Below the pieces are notes generated by a model, which saw nothing but the letters and a program-made list of their open reading frames with translations, did not search any database and was not told where the DNA came from. From Fistulifera solaris (taxonomy: Eukaryota; Bacillariophyta; Bacillariophyceae; Naviculales; Stauroneidaceae), in the NCBI GenBank assembly GCA_030295235.1, contig AP026136.1:124001-188000 (forward strand): a stretch of DNA of 64,000 bases. Direction: 5' to 3'. The first letter of the stretch is position 1. Each line of letters opens with the position of its first letter. Of this stretch, positions 55,224 through 64,000 are shown in pieces. The translations under genes and the position numbers were made by a program.

Positions 55224-57080
55224 ATGAAAAAGGACACCTGGAGGATCGTCACCTTTCTCGTGCTGATTGGGAGCAATATTTCAAATGGTTTCCTCTCTCC
55301 TTTCCGATCGAATAAAAATTTGGCACTTCGATCGCAGCAACAAGAATTGCAAGATATTGTTCAGCAGGTTGCGGTTCTAGAGGAATCCTTAAAGGAGGAT
55401 GACACAGCGAATCTGATGGAAATGGAAGAGCAAATCTCGTTACTCGAACAACAAATGCAATTATTAGAACAAATACCGATTTATTTAACAATTAACGAGT
55501 TCCAAGAAGCCTGTTGGACGATTCTTAACTTACCCGTTGAAGTGCGGGTAGCTCTGTGGTATGCCGTGGAGGAAAATAGCGACGATCTTTGGGAAACTGC
55601 CACTAATGTTCAGCAAATACCAACGCTCATCACTGGTTTGTACGAACAACAAAATCAAGCAGGATTTGTCAACCGATTACGGGAAGGTCTCACTTTCGCA
55701 CGGAAAGGCAATACGACAAAGAAAACTTTTAAGCCTACTACAACACCTACTACAATGAAGAAGACACGGCCGCCATTTTCTTTATTCAAGAACAACAGCG
55801 ATACCGAGAACAAGATCGAATTAACACCGGAGGAACAACGTACGGAAAGTATGATTCAACAACTCTTACCACGGGTCACGCGACAAACCGACGTTACATC
55901 ACAGGATTTGGCGGTCGTCATGGAAATTTTGCGTCGCAAAGAAATATTCCTTCCTACATCGACTCCGCCTCGTCGAATACCGGGAGGGTATTGTATTTCG
56001 GGAACATGGAAACCGAATCAAAGCGTCACACAACAATTGGAACGATTGGAGGAACAATTTCCGAAATCCTTCGATGCCCAGCTGTGTTGGTTGCCTGATT
56101 CGTTTTCGGACACGGACGATGATGAACCATTCGGTGTCACGAAAGATCCTGTTCTGTTGTTGACCAAACGTGATTTCACGCCCTCCACCAGGCCTTTGGT
56201 CAACGGACTCACATCCTTGTCGGCGTTTTGTACTTGCATTGTCTTTATTGTCGGCATATACGGTGGCAATGAATTGGTCACGACACGTCTGACACAACCC
56301 GATTTTAGTGGCATTGATTGGTTCAATGGCAAAATTTTGGATTTGTTGGGTCCACTTGCGCTGGTTTCCGGAATGCACTTGTTGTCACAAGCCATGGTGG
56401 CACAATTGGAACAAGTGAAATTGTCGTTTCCGGTAGTCTTGCCATTTTGGCCTTTGCCGTGGATGGGTACCCTCCGTCGTTGTACGAATTCTCCTTCCTC
56501 ACGAACGGCCTTGGCGAATGTCGCCTTGGCCGGTCCCGTTGCCGGATTGATGACATCGGCGGCATTGTTGTGGTTTGGTCTCCAATTGACCGCCTTGGCA
56601 CCTTCCGAACTCTCCGACTACTTTCCAACGTTACCCGTCCGTGTCTTGCAATTAAGTACAGCCGGGGGTTCCTTGATTGATTCTGTATTGGGTGGTGCTG
56701 CGGGATTTTATACAACACAAGAGTCATCCACGGCCATTCCATTGCATCCTTTGGCGGTAGCGGGTTACGTATCCTTGTTGATCCAAGCGGTGGATTTGTT
56801 GCCATTGGGGGCCACCAACGGTGGTCGATTGTCACTGGCGCTGTTGGGCCGACAAGGGCATTCGGTGATTGGTGGTCTCACGTGGCTGATCCTATTGCTG
56901 GCCTCTCTTTCCGATGCCCAAACGGATGTCTTGGTAGGCACTTGGATCGTCAATAATGTGGTCCAGAATGATCCCGAAGTTCCTTGTCGGAACGAAGTTG
57001 ATCCAGTGGGAATCCCACAAGCGGCTGCCGCATTGTTCTTATGGTTCGTCACGGCATTGATCTTGACGCCATTGCTCTAA
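55224..57080 (+). CDS. EGY-like M50 site-2-protease homologue lacking catalytic residues
   Basis: 618 aa from the ATG at 55224 (an upstream in-frame ATG at 55179 precedes a non-signal stretch). N-terminus MKKDTWRIVTFLVLIGSNIS then NGFLSP resembles a bipartite plastid presequence. A coiled coil (QQQELQDIVQQVAVLEES, LEQQMQLLEQ) precedes EGY-type blocks: ILDLLGPLALVSGMHLLSQA, PVVLPFWPLPWMGTLRR, ALANVALAGPVAGLMTSAAL, IPLHPLAVAGYVSLLIQAVD and LLPLGATNGGRLSLALLGRQ. In active EGY1 the first is HExxH and the last NxxPxxxLDGG; here these are HLLSQ (about residue 385) and ATNGG, so zinc binding and the Asp ligand are lost. This matches EGY3-type pseudoproteases of thylakoids. Eight or more membrane segments. 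Confidence 0.78.
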   Translation: MKKDTWRIVTFLVLIGSNISNGFLSPFRSNKNLALRSQQQELQDIVQQVAVLEESLKEDDTANLMEMEEQISLLEQQMQLLEQIPIYLTINEFQEACWTILNLPVEVRVALWYAVEENSDDLWETATNVQQIPTLITGLYEQQNQAGFVNRLREGLTFARKGNTTKKTFKPTTTPTTMKKTRPPFSLFKNNSDTENKIELTPEEQRTESMIQQLLPRVTRQTDVTSQDLAVVMEILRRKEIFLPTSTPPRRIPGGYCISGTWKPNQSVTQQLERLEEQFPKSFDAQLCWLPDSFSDTDDDEPFGVTKDPVLLLTKRDFTPSTRPLVNGLTSLSAFCTCIVFIVGIYGGNELVTTRLTQPDFSGIDWFNGKILDLLGPLALVSGMHLLSQAMVAQLEQVKLSFPVVLPFWPLPWMGTLRRCTNSPSSRTALANVALAGPVAGLMTSAALLWFGLQLTALAPSELSDYFPTLPVRVLQLSTAGGSLIDSVLGGAAGFYTTQESSTAIPLHPLAVAGYVSLLIQAVDLLPLGATNGGRLSLALLGRQGHSVIGGLTWLILLLASLSDAQTDVLVGTWIVNNVVQNDPEVPCRNEVDPVGIPQAAAALFLWFVTALILTPLL

Positions 57081-57531
57081 AAAAGAGAGATAGATGTAAA
57101 GTCATACAAAGGTAATCAGCTAGCTAGATTAATACCGCATGATGTCTTTCATTTTTGTAAACTATCAACCTCATTATTCTTTGAAATGCAACATTTTTAT
57201 TTGTGTCGGAAGGATTTCGGATCTACGACTACGGCTACGTAGTACTGGTACCGTGGTAGTTGTAATGATTTGTTTGATTTGTATGGTCGCGTCGCACCGC
57301 AATACCATGCGTTCGTCATTCGACCGTCTTTGGTGTCCGACGTCAGCCAAAAATGGCAGTCTTGAACGAACGTCAGTGTGATTCACGGATCGGCGGCTTC
57401 TTGAACAGATAGATACGGCTGCAACATGATGATGCGCGCCACATACCTTCTACTTCTACTGTTGCTGTGGATCGATCGATCGATTGATACGAAGTACAAG
57501 TAGATAATAACAACAACATCTCTTTCTCACC
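57081..57531. other. Intergenic region
   Basis: 450 bp upstream of the second LHC gene, with an AGTACTGGTACCGTGG motif at about 57241-57256. Two antiparallel ORFs of 70-80 codons look random. Confidence 0.4.
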
Positions 57532-58460
57532 ATGGCTCCTTTGAAATCGCTTGTTGCTCTCTTATTCAGTTTGAGTGCTGCTTCGGCATTCACTCCGTCG
57601 AAAAATGTCATGCCCAAGGCGACGAGGTAAGGCCGAAGCACAGAGAGAATGAGGTTGTAGGCGCATCGTATCCAAAGCAAGAAATAAAAATGTATCCACG
57701 GTGTTGTATTGCAACAAGATCCTTGATTCCTTCACAAGTTTTCTAGAGTGAAACAACGACGACAGCCTTGTTTCTGTGGACAAAGTAGGGTCTTCGCATT
57801 TGCCCGAAAAGTACTTGATAGTAATTGGTTTCATTTGCTTGCAGTCTTCTTCTCGTGTCTCGTGTCTCTCTCACCAACACACTCCTTTTTTTACTTACAG
57901 CATGCAAGGCGCCAACCTCGGTGCCCCGGAAATTTTCGAAGACGCCACGGCCGATTGGGCCAAACAATTCCCCGCCTTTGCCAAGTACGGCTGGGGACCT
58001 TCGGTGCAAGCCGAAAAGTGGAACGGCCGACACGCCATGTTTGGATGGTTTTTCATTTGTGCCACCGCGTACTGCAAGGGCCACGGATTGATTCCGGATG
58101 CCGAATCCTTGGTCAGCTTCAAGGATTGGGGCACGTTGGCCACCATTTCGGGCAAAAATACCATCACCAATGAACGTGCCATTATCTTGGCCGCCAATGC
58201 CCACTTTTTCGGAGTCTCCTTGATGGCTACCTTTTGCCCTCCCTCGCAGGGGAGATACCTTGTTCACTGAACCCACCGTCAACCAGCCCACGGGATACGG
58301 ATACATGCCCAAGTTCAATATGGGCTTGACCCAAGAAGCCGAAATCCTCAATGGACGTTTGGCCATGCTCGGTTTGATGGCCTTGGTCGTGGCCACGGCA
58401 GTCGAACAGAAAGATATGCTAGACATTGTCAACGAATGGGTGGGTGGTGCTTACTATTAA
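57532..58460 (+). CDS. LHC-superfamily protein, possibly RedCAP-like
   Basis: 217 aa. MAPLKSLVALLFSLSAASAFTPSKNVMP is a diatom plastid presequence (ASAFTP). Exon 1 57532-57626, intron 57627-57900 (274 nt, longer than others here), exon 2 57901-58460. First helix AEKWNGRHAMFGWFFICATA and last helix QEAEILNGRLAMLGLMALVV hold the chlorophyll-binding E-x2-NGRxAM motifs; between them is a long loop (KGHGLIPDAESLVSFKDWGT, TITNERAIILAANAHFFGVS). This long inter-helix stretch and WNGRHAMFGW resemble red-lineage RedCAP proteins better than Lhcf. An extra T in 58233-58236 breaks the frame before ALPRRGDTLFTEPTV. Pigment binding is predicted; RedCAP assignment tentative. Confidence 0.8.
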
Positions 58461-58866
58461 GAATGATTCATTCTAATTCCCCTTTTTTTAAAAAGTAGTC
58501 TCTAGTGATTCGTTTGCCACATACGAAGTAGTAGTCTTTAGGTAGCGAGACAGACTAGAACTAAAGTCCCAAACGTTTTAGCATTGGAGCGTGATTTCTT
58601 GTTGGAGATAAACAGGTATTGCTATGAGCTCCAATCTCGTTCGTTTGATATCGTAGCTCAACTGAAACGGAACCGGGGAAAGTTCCTGAAAAGTAAAACG
58701 ATACTTTAGATTGCTACAATCAAATTATTGTTACCTTAAAGAGATTTATTATGATCTCGTTCGTGGCTAGAGTTCGGGGCTAGCCTGTTAGCTGGATTCT
58801 TTTTTTATTTCAATAGTATTACTTTTAGCTTTTTTTTGTCTCATTTCCTTTGCTCTTTCTCACTCT
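58461..58866. other. Intergenic region between convergent genes
   Basis: 400 bp between convergent gene ends; T-rich near 58800-58860. No gene or repeat seen. Confidence 0.45.
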
Positions 58867-60472
58867 TTACGCCTGATCCTTACCATCCTCATCACTCGCC
58901 GTCGTGTTTTTATCATACCCATATTCTCGTCCTTTTGTTTTCTTGAGTTCTTCTTCATCGATTCCTTGATAGGCTTTTCCCGCATTGTACCCATGAAAGA
59001 CTTTGGCGGTAATTTCGACCATGGCATCTTCCGGTACCATTTCCGGCGGAATTTCGACCCGATTAACAATTTGAATGCCCGTCGAAACAATCGCATTGTA
59101 TTTCATGTCACTCATACTGATGAAATTATGAATTTTGGTGACGCCCAAGAAATGCAAAGGATCCGGCATGAGCGCTTGGAAGCGTGTATCTTGCACTCCG
59201 GCCACTTGTTCCGTACAACGAAAGTACCGGTCGGCACTGTCGCCCCCTTCTTGTCGTTTGCGTGTGTTGTACACCAAATACTTGGTGACTTCTCCCAACG
59301 ATCGTCCTTCTTTGCGATAATAAATGACAATCCCACAACCACCCCGTTGCGCCGTTTTGATGCATTCTTCAATGGCGTGTGTCAAATAGGGCCGACAGGT
59401 ACAAATATCACTCCCAAAGACATCGGAACCGTTGCATTCATCGTGGACCCGACACGTCAATTCAATGTCTTCATCGGGGATGGTCGCCGGATCGCCCCAA
59501 ATGTAAATCGTTAAACCACCGATGGGTGGTAAAAAGATTTTAATATCGGGACGCGTAATGAGTTCGGGGTACATGCCATTGGTCATGCGGAAAATGGAAT
59601 GTCGCAAATGTGTTTCGGTGGTTTGGAAGCGACGGGCAATTTCGGGTAAATACCAGACGGGTTCAATGGCGGCTTTCGCGACGACCGACTGTCCCGAGGG
59701 CAACAAGATCTTACCGTCGGGAATCAATCGTCCCGACGCGACACCTTCGCGACATTCGGGCAAATCAATGTGTGCTTTCGTGACGGCAATCGTCGGACGA
59801 ATATCCCACCCTTTCTCCAACCAATCTCCGTAGCATTGCGTCACAATATGCCCAAAGGGATCAATGGAACCTATTTTCTTGGGATCACTCCACGCCGGAT
59901 GAGGACCAATGGGAAAGACGGGACTTGTGAGTGACAAATCGGGGACGTAATTGGGATCGAGTTTGTTGGCCGCGACCGCCAAGCCGGTATAAATACAATA
60001 AGATCCTTGATGCGCCCCAATCGCGTTGCGTTGCGACGAATGTGTGACGGTACAAATGACGGGACCGCGGACACGAGGATCGGGATGTCCCCAACTGATG
60101 GGAACCGGATCAACACCAAACGCATCGGGATGCGACGTCAATTGAATGTGATCGGAATCGTGAAAGTCGGGAATGGGAATACCGTCTTGTTCTGTAGTAC
60201 GAATGAGGATGAGTTCAGTAAGAGAGAGAATGAATGAATGCAAGAAATGAATGAATGAATGAATGCAAGAATGAGAGCGCAAGACAAGAGGGAGATATCC
60301 AACATCTCTCTCTCTCTCTCTGTGTGTGTGTAAACGCACCATGATGCTCGGTACGAGCTTTTTTGCTCACACGGGGCGTCAATCCTCCCATATTCTCTTC
60401 CGTGTTATTGTTGAGATTGTCGGTTTCCCGTGTCGTCGTCGTCGTCGTCGTCGTTGCTATTTCGGGTTTCAT
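58867..60472 (-). CDS. URC1: GTP cyclohydrolase II family, Urc1-like
   Basis: 485 aa; exon 1 60340-60472 (poly-Thr from ACG repeats), intron 60192-60339, exon 2 58867-60191. Close to the fungal/bacterial Urc1 proteins of uracil catabolism: YGDWLEKGWDIRPTIAVTKA, AAIEPVWYLPEIARRF, MYPELITRPDIKIFLPPIGG, RVHDECNGSDVFGSDICTCR, GGCGIVIYYRKEGRSLGEVT, ALMPDPLHFLGVTKIHNFIS and VPEDAMVEITAKV. The C-x10-C-x-C zinc site and RxExR of GTP cyclohydrolase II are present (HDECNGSDVF...CTC; YRKEGRSLG). Unlike RibA of riboflavin synthesis, this subfamily has a long N-terminal extension. The start is the ATG at 60470-60472 in exon 1. Confidence 0.85.
60230..60330. repeat. Microsatellites within the URC1 intron
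   Basis: AATGAATG-type tetranucleotides at about 60231-60262 and (TC)n followed by (TG)n at about 60305-60330 occupy most of the intron. The adjoining exon has a GTC-type trinucleotide run at about 60432-60454 encoding poly-Thr. Confidence 0.7.
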
Positions 60473-61361
60473 TGTTTCTTGGTAAATGTTGAAACTACGG
60501 AAAATGATTATTCGATCTTTGATTATGACAACCAGCAACCAGCAACCAGCAACCAGCAAGGAAGCAAAAGACGAGAATGAAAAAGTGATGTCACTGGATA
60601 ATAAAGAGTTGAAATGCGAGAATCTTTCTTCATTCCGAAGGAAAGGAACCGAACAACAAACAACCTGTTCCGCTTATTATTCTTTGTGTTGGGTTGTCTA
60701 CAGTTTCGATCGCAGTCATTCAAGTACCGGTACCGCTCGATGACCGCTTGGCCTGGATGACGTACTTGCCAAGACTTGCCTCCGACCTCTCGGACTGGTA
60801 CCGGTACCAAGTAGGGAGTACAAAGTAGAAAAGCAACCGTGTCGACCGATTTTCATCGCGACATGACGACTTCGTTGCTCCGTCATATATATGAGTAAAG
60901 AAAAACACCAAACACAAAAAATAATAAGGTCCATTTGGCATGCGCTCCACATCGTTCCCTCTTTATTGATTGACAAAGACGACGACGACGACGACGACGA
61001 CTCATTCCATTGCAACATGTTTTATAATGTAGCTCAGGCGGCGATCATCGTTCCGAATTTTTGATGTAGTCCAATATGTTTAAGGTTACTTTTTGCCAAG
61101 ACTGCATGTTTGGTCATGACAAAACTACAGCGATGGGAAGGAACGAACGCCAACTAATGAAAATTCAATCCTTTGATCTTCGAATAAAAGAATTCGTGCA
61201 CTTTCTGTTGTATGGGACATAAGAAGCATTTTCATGTCTTGAGTAATCTATAGTTGGTGGAATGGCTTGCGGTAGCGGTATTTCCAATAGCTACGAAACG
61301 AAAGAAAAAACCCTCCATGAGTCTCGACTACGGATCAAACAAAAAGAAAAGATTTCCACTA
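60473..61361. other. Intergenic region with short tandem repeats
   Basis: 890 bp. It contains CAACCAG repeated four times at about 60530-60560, GGTACCGGTACC palindromes at about 60723-60734 and 60796-60808, and a (GAC)n run at about 60977-61001. ORFs here are driven by these repeats and are not gene-like. Confidence 0.5.
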
Positions 61362-61418
61362 CTACTTGTTAGTGCTGCCGTTGCTGCTAGTATCTGGCGA
61401 TGAGGACTCGACCGATGG

Positions 61419-61454
<36 letters not shown>

Positions 61455-64000
61455 TGGTTGCTTCTCACCCATGGAAAGACTCAACAAAATACGGTCCATG
61501 TCAGCATCTCGACCTTCTTCCACAAATTGCACTAACTTGTGTTCATCAATCCATTGGATCAATTCTTGCACGGTAAATATGCCATCTGAGTTCTCGTCCA
61601 TATTCTTGGCCAACTGCCGGGCTTCTTCCAAAGAAATCTTGCGTTTCAAAACTTGTTGGAGGACTTCGGCCAGTTCGTCTTGTGATAAAATTCCGTCCTT
61701 GTCCTTGTCTAAATAATGAAGTTTGTCGCCGATTTTCACTTCCGTTTCCGACAACTGCACTTCAATCTTGTCAACCATGGACTCGATGCGCTTTTTCAAA
61801 CGACGAATAACCACATCGTCTTCCGATTCCTCTGTCTCAGATGTTGTTGGCTCTTCCGTTGGACCCGTCGTCGTGACAGTGGTCGACTCGGCACTTTCCT
61901 TTGCGGCACGGTCTTCGCTTTCGCGGATGGATGATTCTACTAACTGGTCCGCTTCGTCGGACGACATGGGACCCCGTGGTGTGGCTTCTGGTACCGGTGC
62001 GGGTACTTTTTCTTCAGCAAGTTTGCCCGATTCTTTCTCCGGTGTTGTTTCGGGTTCGGGTTTCTCCTTTTGCATAGCGGCTTTAATTTTCTCTAACTGA
62101 GCACGCTCCATACTCACGGGATCTTCGGAAAGTAACTGGGAAATGGCATCCATTTCGGCAGAAGTCAGTGAATGCTCCGCTTTGGTCTCGGATATTTCCT
62201 CCGTACTTTCATTTGGAGAAGGCACTGCTTTCATTGACTCTGGCGCAGCAACGACCACTGGTTCTGCCTTGGTAGGCGTCGCTGTTGCAGACACAGGTTC
62301 TTCTATGGCAGCCTTCTCTGCCTCGGCTTCCGTCGCTGCTCCCGCCTCGGTTTTAACTTTTTGTTTCTTGGCTGCCTCGCGGGCCGCTTCTTCTTCACGA
62401 ATCAACTCATTCTGCTTCGACAAAACTTCTAATTTAATCTTTCGTACGTCGGGATTCGACATTTTTTCTTCGGATGTCGCCACATTCAAAATAACTTCGT
62501 TCAGTACTTCCTTGTCCAGACCCGAAATGGTATCCGCCAATCCCGCTAAAGATTCACGGGGTTTCTCTTCATCTGGTTTACGCTCAAAAGCTTCTTCTTG
62601 CAGGAAGAAGGTGCGACTCATGATGAGCAAGGAAATAGGGACATTCTTTTCAACACTCAACTCCAACCATTGAATCAACATGCGTTTGAACGCGTCCTTA
62701 CTCAAACCCGTCGAACGCATTCCTCGTTCCCGACAAGCTTCTCGTAATTCCATTTTAGTTAATGAATCAATGCCTTCCCACAAAATGCGTTGGTCGTCCT
62801 CTTTCAAAATACGAATTCGGTGTCTCAGTTGAAAACGCAAAAACGAGTCGGAACCGTAGGGAGGGATGCCCATGTATTTGCACATATTAATCAGTTGCAT
62901 CCGTGGCATATTGTCCAACGTCAGGTCGTCTTGAAAGTAAGTTGCATACTTGATAATCAACTCAGGCGGGATCGTTCGCCCGCTTCGAGCGCTTTCCAAG
63001 AATTCCAGCATGGATCGTGCGGAGTCTTCCTGTTCGTGCATTCCTACCTCGTCACCAGCTTCTTGTAGTTCTTTCGTTTTCTTTTTCGCTTTGCGTCGTT
63101 GTTCTTTGGCCAACTCCTCTAGTGTTCTTTTGAGTTTGGCGGAAAGCATGAATGAGAAACATCAATGATGATTTTAAAAAGGATGACTGGCAAACACAAA
63201 TGAAAACTTACTCATGGAAGAAACTTGCCATCGCAATGCGTGACTGTAATTCTCGTTTCATGTTTTCCTCATTCTTGAGCGAATCTTGAAAGGTACTAGG
63301 GAGCATGTTCGGGAAGAGACGCAGCACAAAGGGCAAGGCGAATTCACCCAACGGAATGATAATGAACATGCTGAATGGAACCATTCGAAACAAATCCGAT
63401 ACGGTTCGTAGCAATTGCTTCCGTTCACGACGCGTCAAGGAAGAACCTTGCAATGTCTTGACTACCAAACTGCGAGATGTTTGGATGTCAGCCCACAGCA
63501 ACTATACAATCCAAATTAAGCCATGAAGTAATGGTGAGGTTGTACAGTCATCATTCAGCAAAAAACCCAAATTTCACGTACCTTGAAACCAACCCAATAG
63601 TGATGTATTTCGTCCTTGACGGCCTGTTTCATGTCGGCATATTTCTTACGCGTCTCCGTCGGATGGGTCAAATAATAGTACAGATTCCCCGGCAACTGAA
63701 AAAGAACCGCAACAACGTCGTAAACGCCGAAATGATCCCATCGACACCTTTCCGTACAATACTCCGGGGACTGGCCTTTTGAGTGATTCCAATGGATTCA
63801 TCTCCGACTCGATTCCAGACGGTGGAGTCGGGATACGTGTCGGGTCGAGTTTGTGTTTGACCACCGGACGAGGTGCCGTCCGCGCGGCTACTGAAAGCGA
63901 AGGTGGGACCGATGACGACGATGAAGAGTCGGGAGTAGGAGTCGGAGATGTTGAAAATTGCGCCAATTGTTGCAACCAAGGGGATTGATTCGGAATGTTG
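61362..64000 (-). CDS. LETM1: LETM1-like mitochondrial protein, 5' partial
   Basis: The 5' end continues beyond base 64000. LETM1 is an inner-membrane protein of mitochondrial K+/Ca2+ exchange and volume control. Exons 63582-64000+, 63212-63501 and 61362-63126; introns 63502-63581 and 63127-63211. Family blocks: LYYYLTHPTETRKKYADMKQ, FRMVPFSMFIIIPLGEFALP (membrane segment), MASFFHETLEELAKEQRR (LETM1 domain), ARSMLEFLESARSG, RMQLINMCKYMGIPPYGSDS and LTKMELREACRERGM. A long acidic region leads to two EF-hands (DKDKDGILSQDE and DENSDGIFTVQE) and a polyQ run at about 61418-61450. One extra base near 63749-63751 breaks the frame in exon 1. Confidence 0.9.

Noticed and set aside
60977-61001. Gene at 60716-61018 (poly-Ser ORF)
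   Set aside because: The ORF is created by a (GAC)n/(GTC)n repeat and has no other coding sign.
1-64000. CRISPR arrays, insertion sequences, prokaryotic operons or integrated viruses
   Set aside because: No regularly spaced repeats, transposase, integrase, reverse transcriptase or capsid gene was seen; introns and targeting signals show a eukaryotic nuclear region.

Overview
The window is nuclear DNA of a photosynthetic stramenopile, almost certainly a diatom. Evidence: a fucoxanthin-chlorophyll a/c protein gene with the typical N-terminal signal peptide and AFAP cleavage motif, several other proteins with diatom-type bipartite plastid presequences (Ala-Phe or similar after a signal peptide), short GT-AG introns of about 64-150 nt, genes packed on both strands, and stramenopile-specific families (DUF6824, helicase-associated repeats, LHC proteins). 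I cannot name the genus; a pennate diatom related to Phaeodactylum would fit.

Layout. 1-12.9 kb: a left-edge partial gene, a PP2C phosphatase, a Rex-type DEDDh exonuclease, a TPR-like protein and a large multi-IQ calmodulin-binding protein. 13-19.3 kb: secreted sulfatase, plastid DUF2993 protein, Derlin-like protein and an Lhcf-type FCP. 19.6-24.4 kb: small poorly conserved genes. 24.6-30.3 kb: a six-exon FIG4-type phosphoinositide phosphatase and a DUF6824 gene. 32-41.3 kb: plastid PgsA, NOP10, SmD3, a Roadblock protein, a coiled-coil/GOLD-like protein, a plastid NAD(P)-binding protein, a Tudor-like plus winged-helix-like protein. 42-48.6 kb: helicase-associated-repeat protein, eIF6, plastid-targeted SecA. 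48.6-64 kb: an MCTP-like C2 membrane protein, a probable oxygenase-CTR copper transporter fusion, an EGY3-like pseudoprotease, a second LHC-family gene, a Urc1-like GTP cyclohydrolase II and LETM1 running off the right edge.

There are no operons. The genes share themes: plastid biogenesis and light harvesting (FCP, second LHC, SecA, PgsA, EGY-like, DUF2993, Derlin, NAD(P)-binding protein), RNA and ribosome biology (Rex, NOP10, SmD3, eIF6) and membrane/phosphoinositide/copper biology.

A practical warning: about twenty single-base frame breaks, mostly in homopolymer runs, interrupt otherwise well conserved genes (FCP, SecA, SmD3, LETM1 and others). Allowing one base more or less at each gives coding lengths that are exact multiples of three. 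I treat them as probable sequence errors, not pseudogenes; coordinates of such genes span the break. Three kinds of dispersed intergenic repeat were found: a 71-79 bp unit, CAGTCGTGA-type hairpins, and GGTACCGGTACC-like palindromes.
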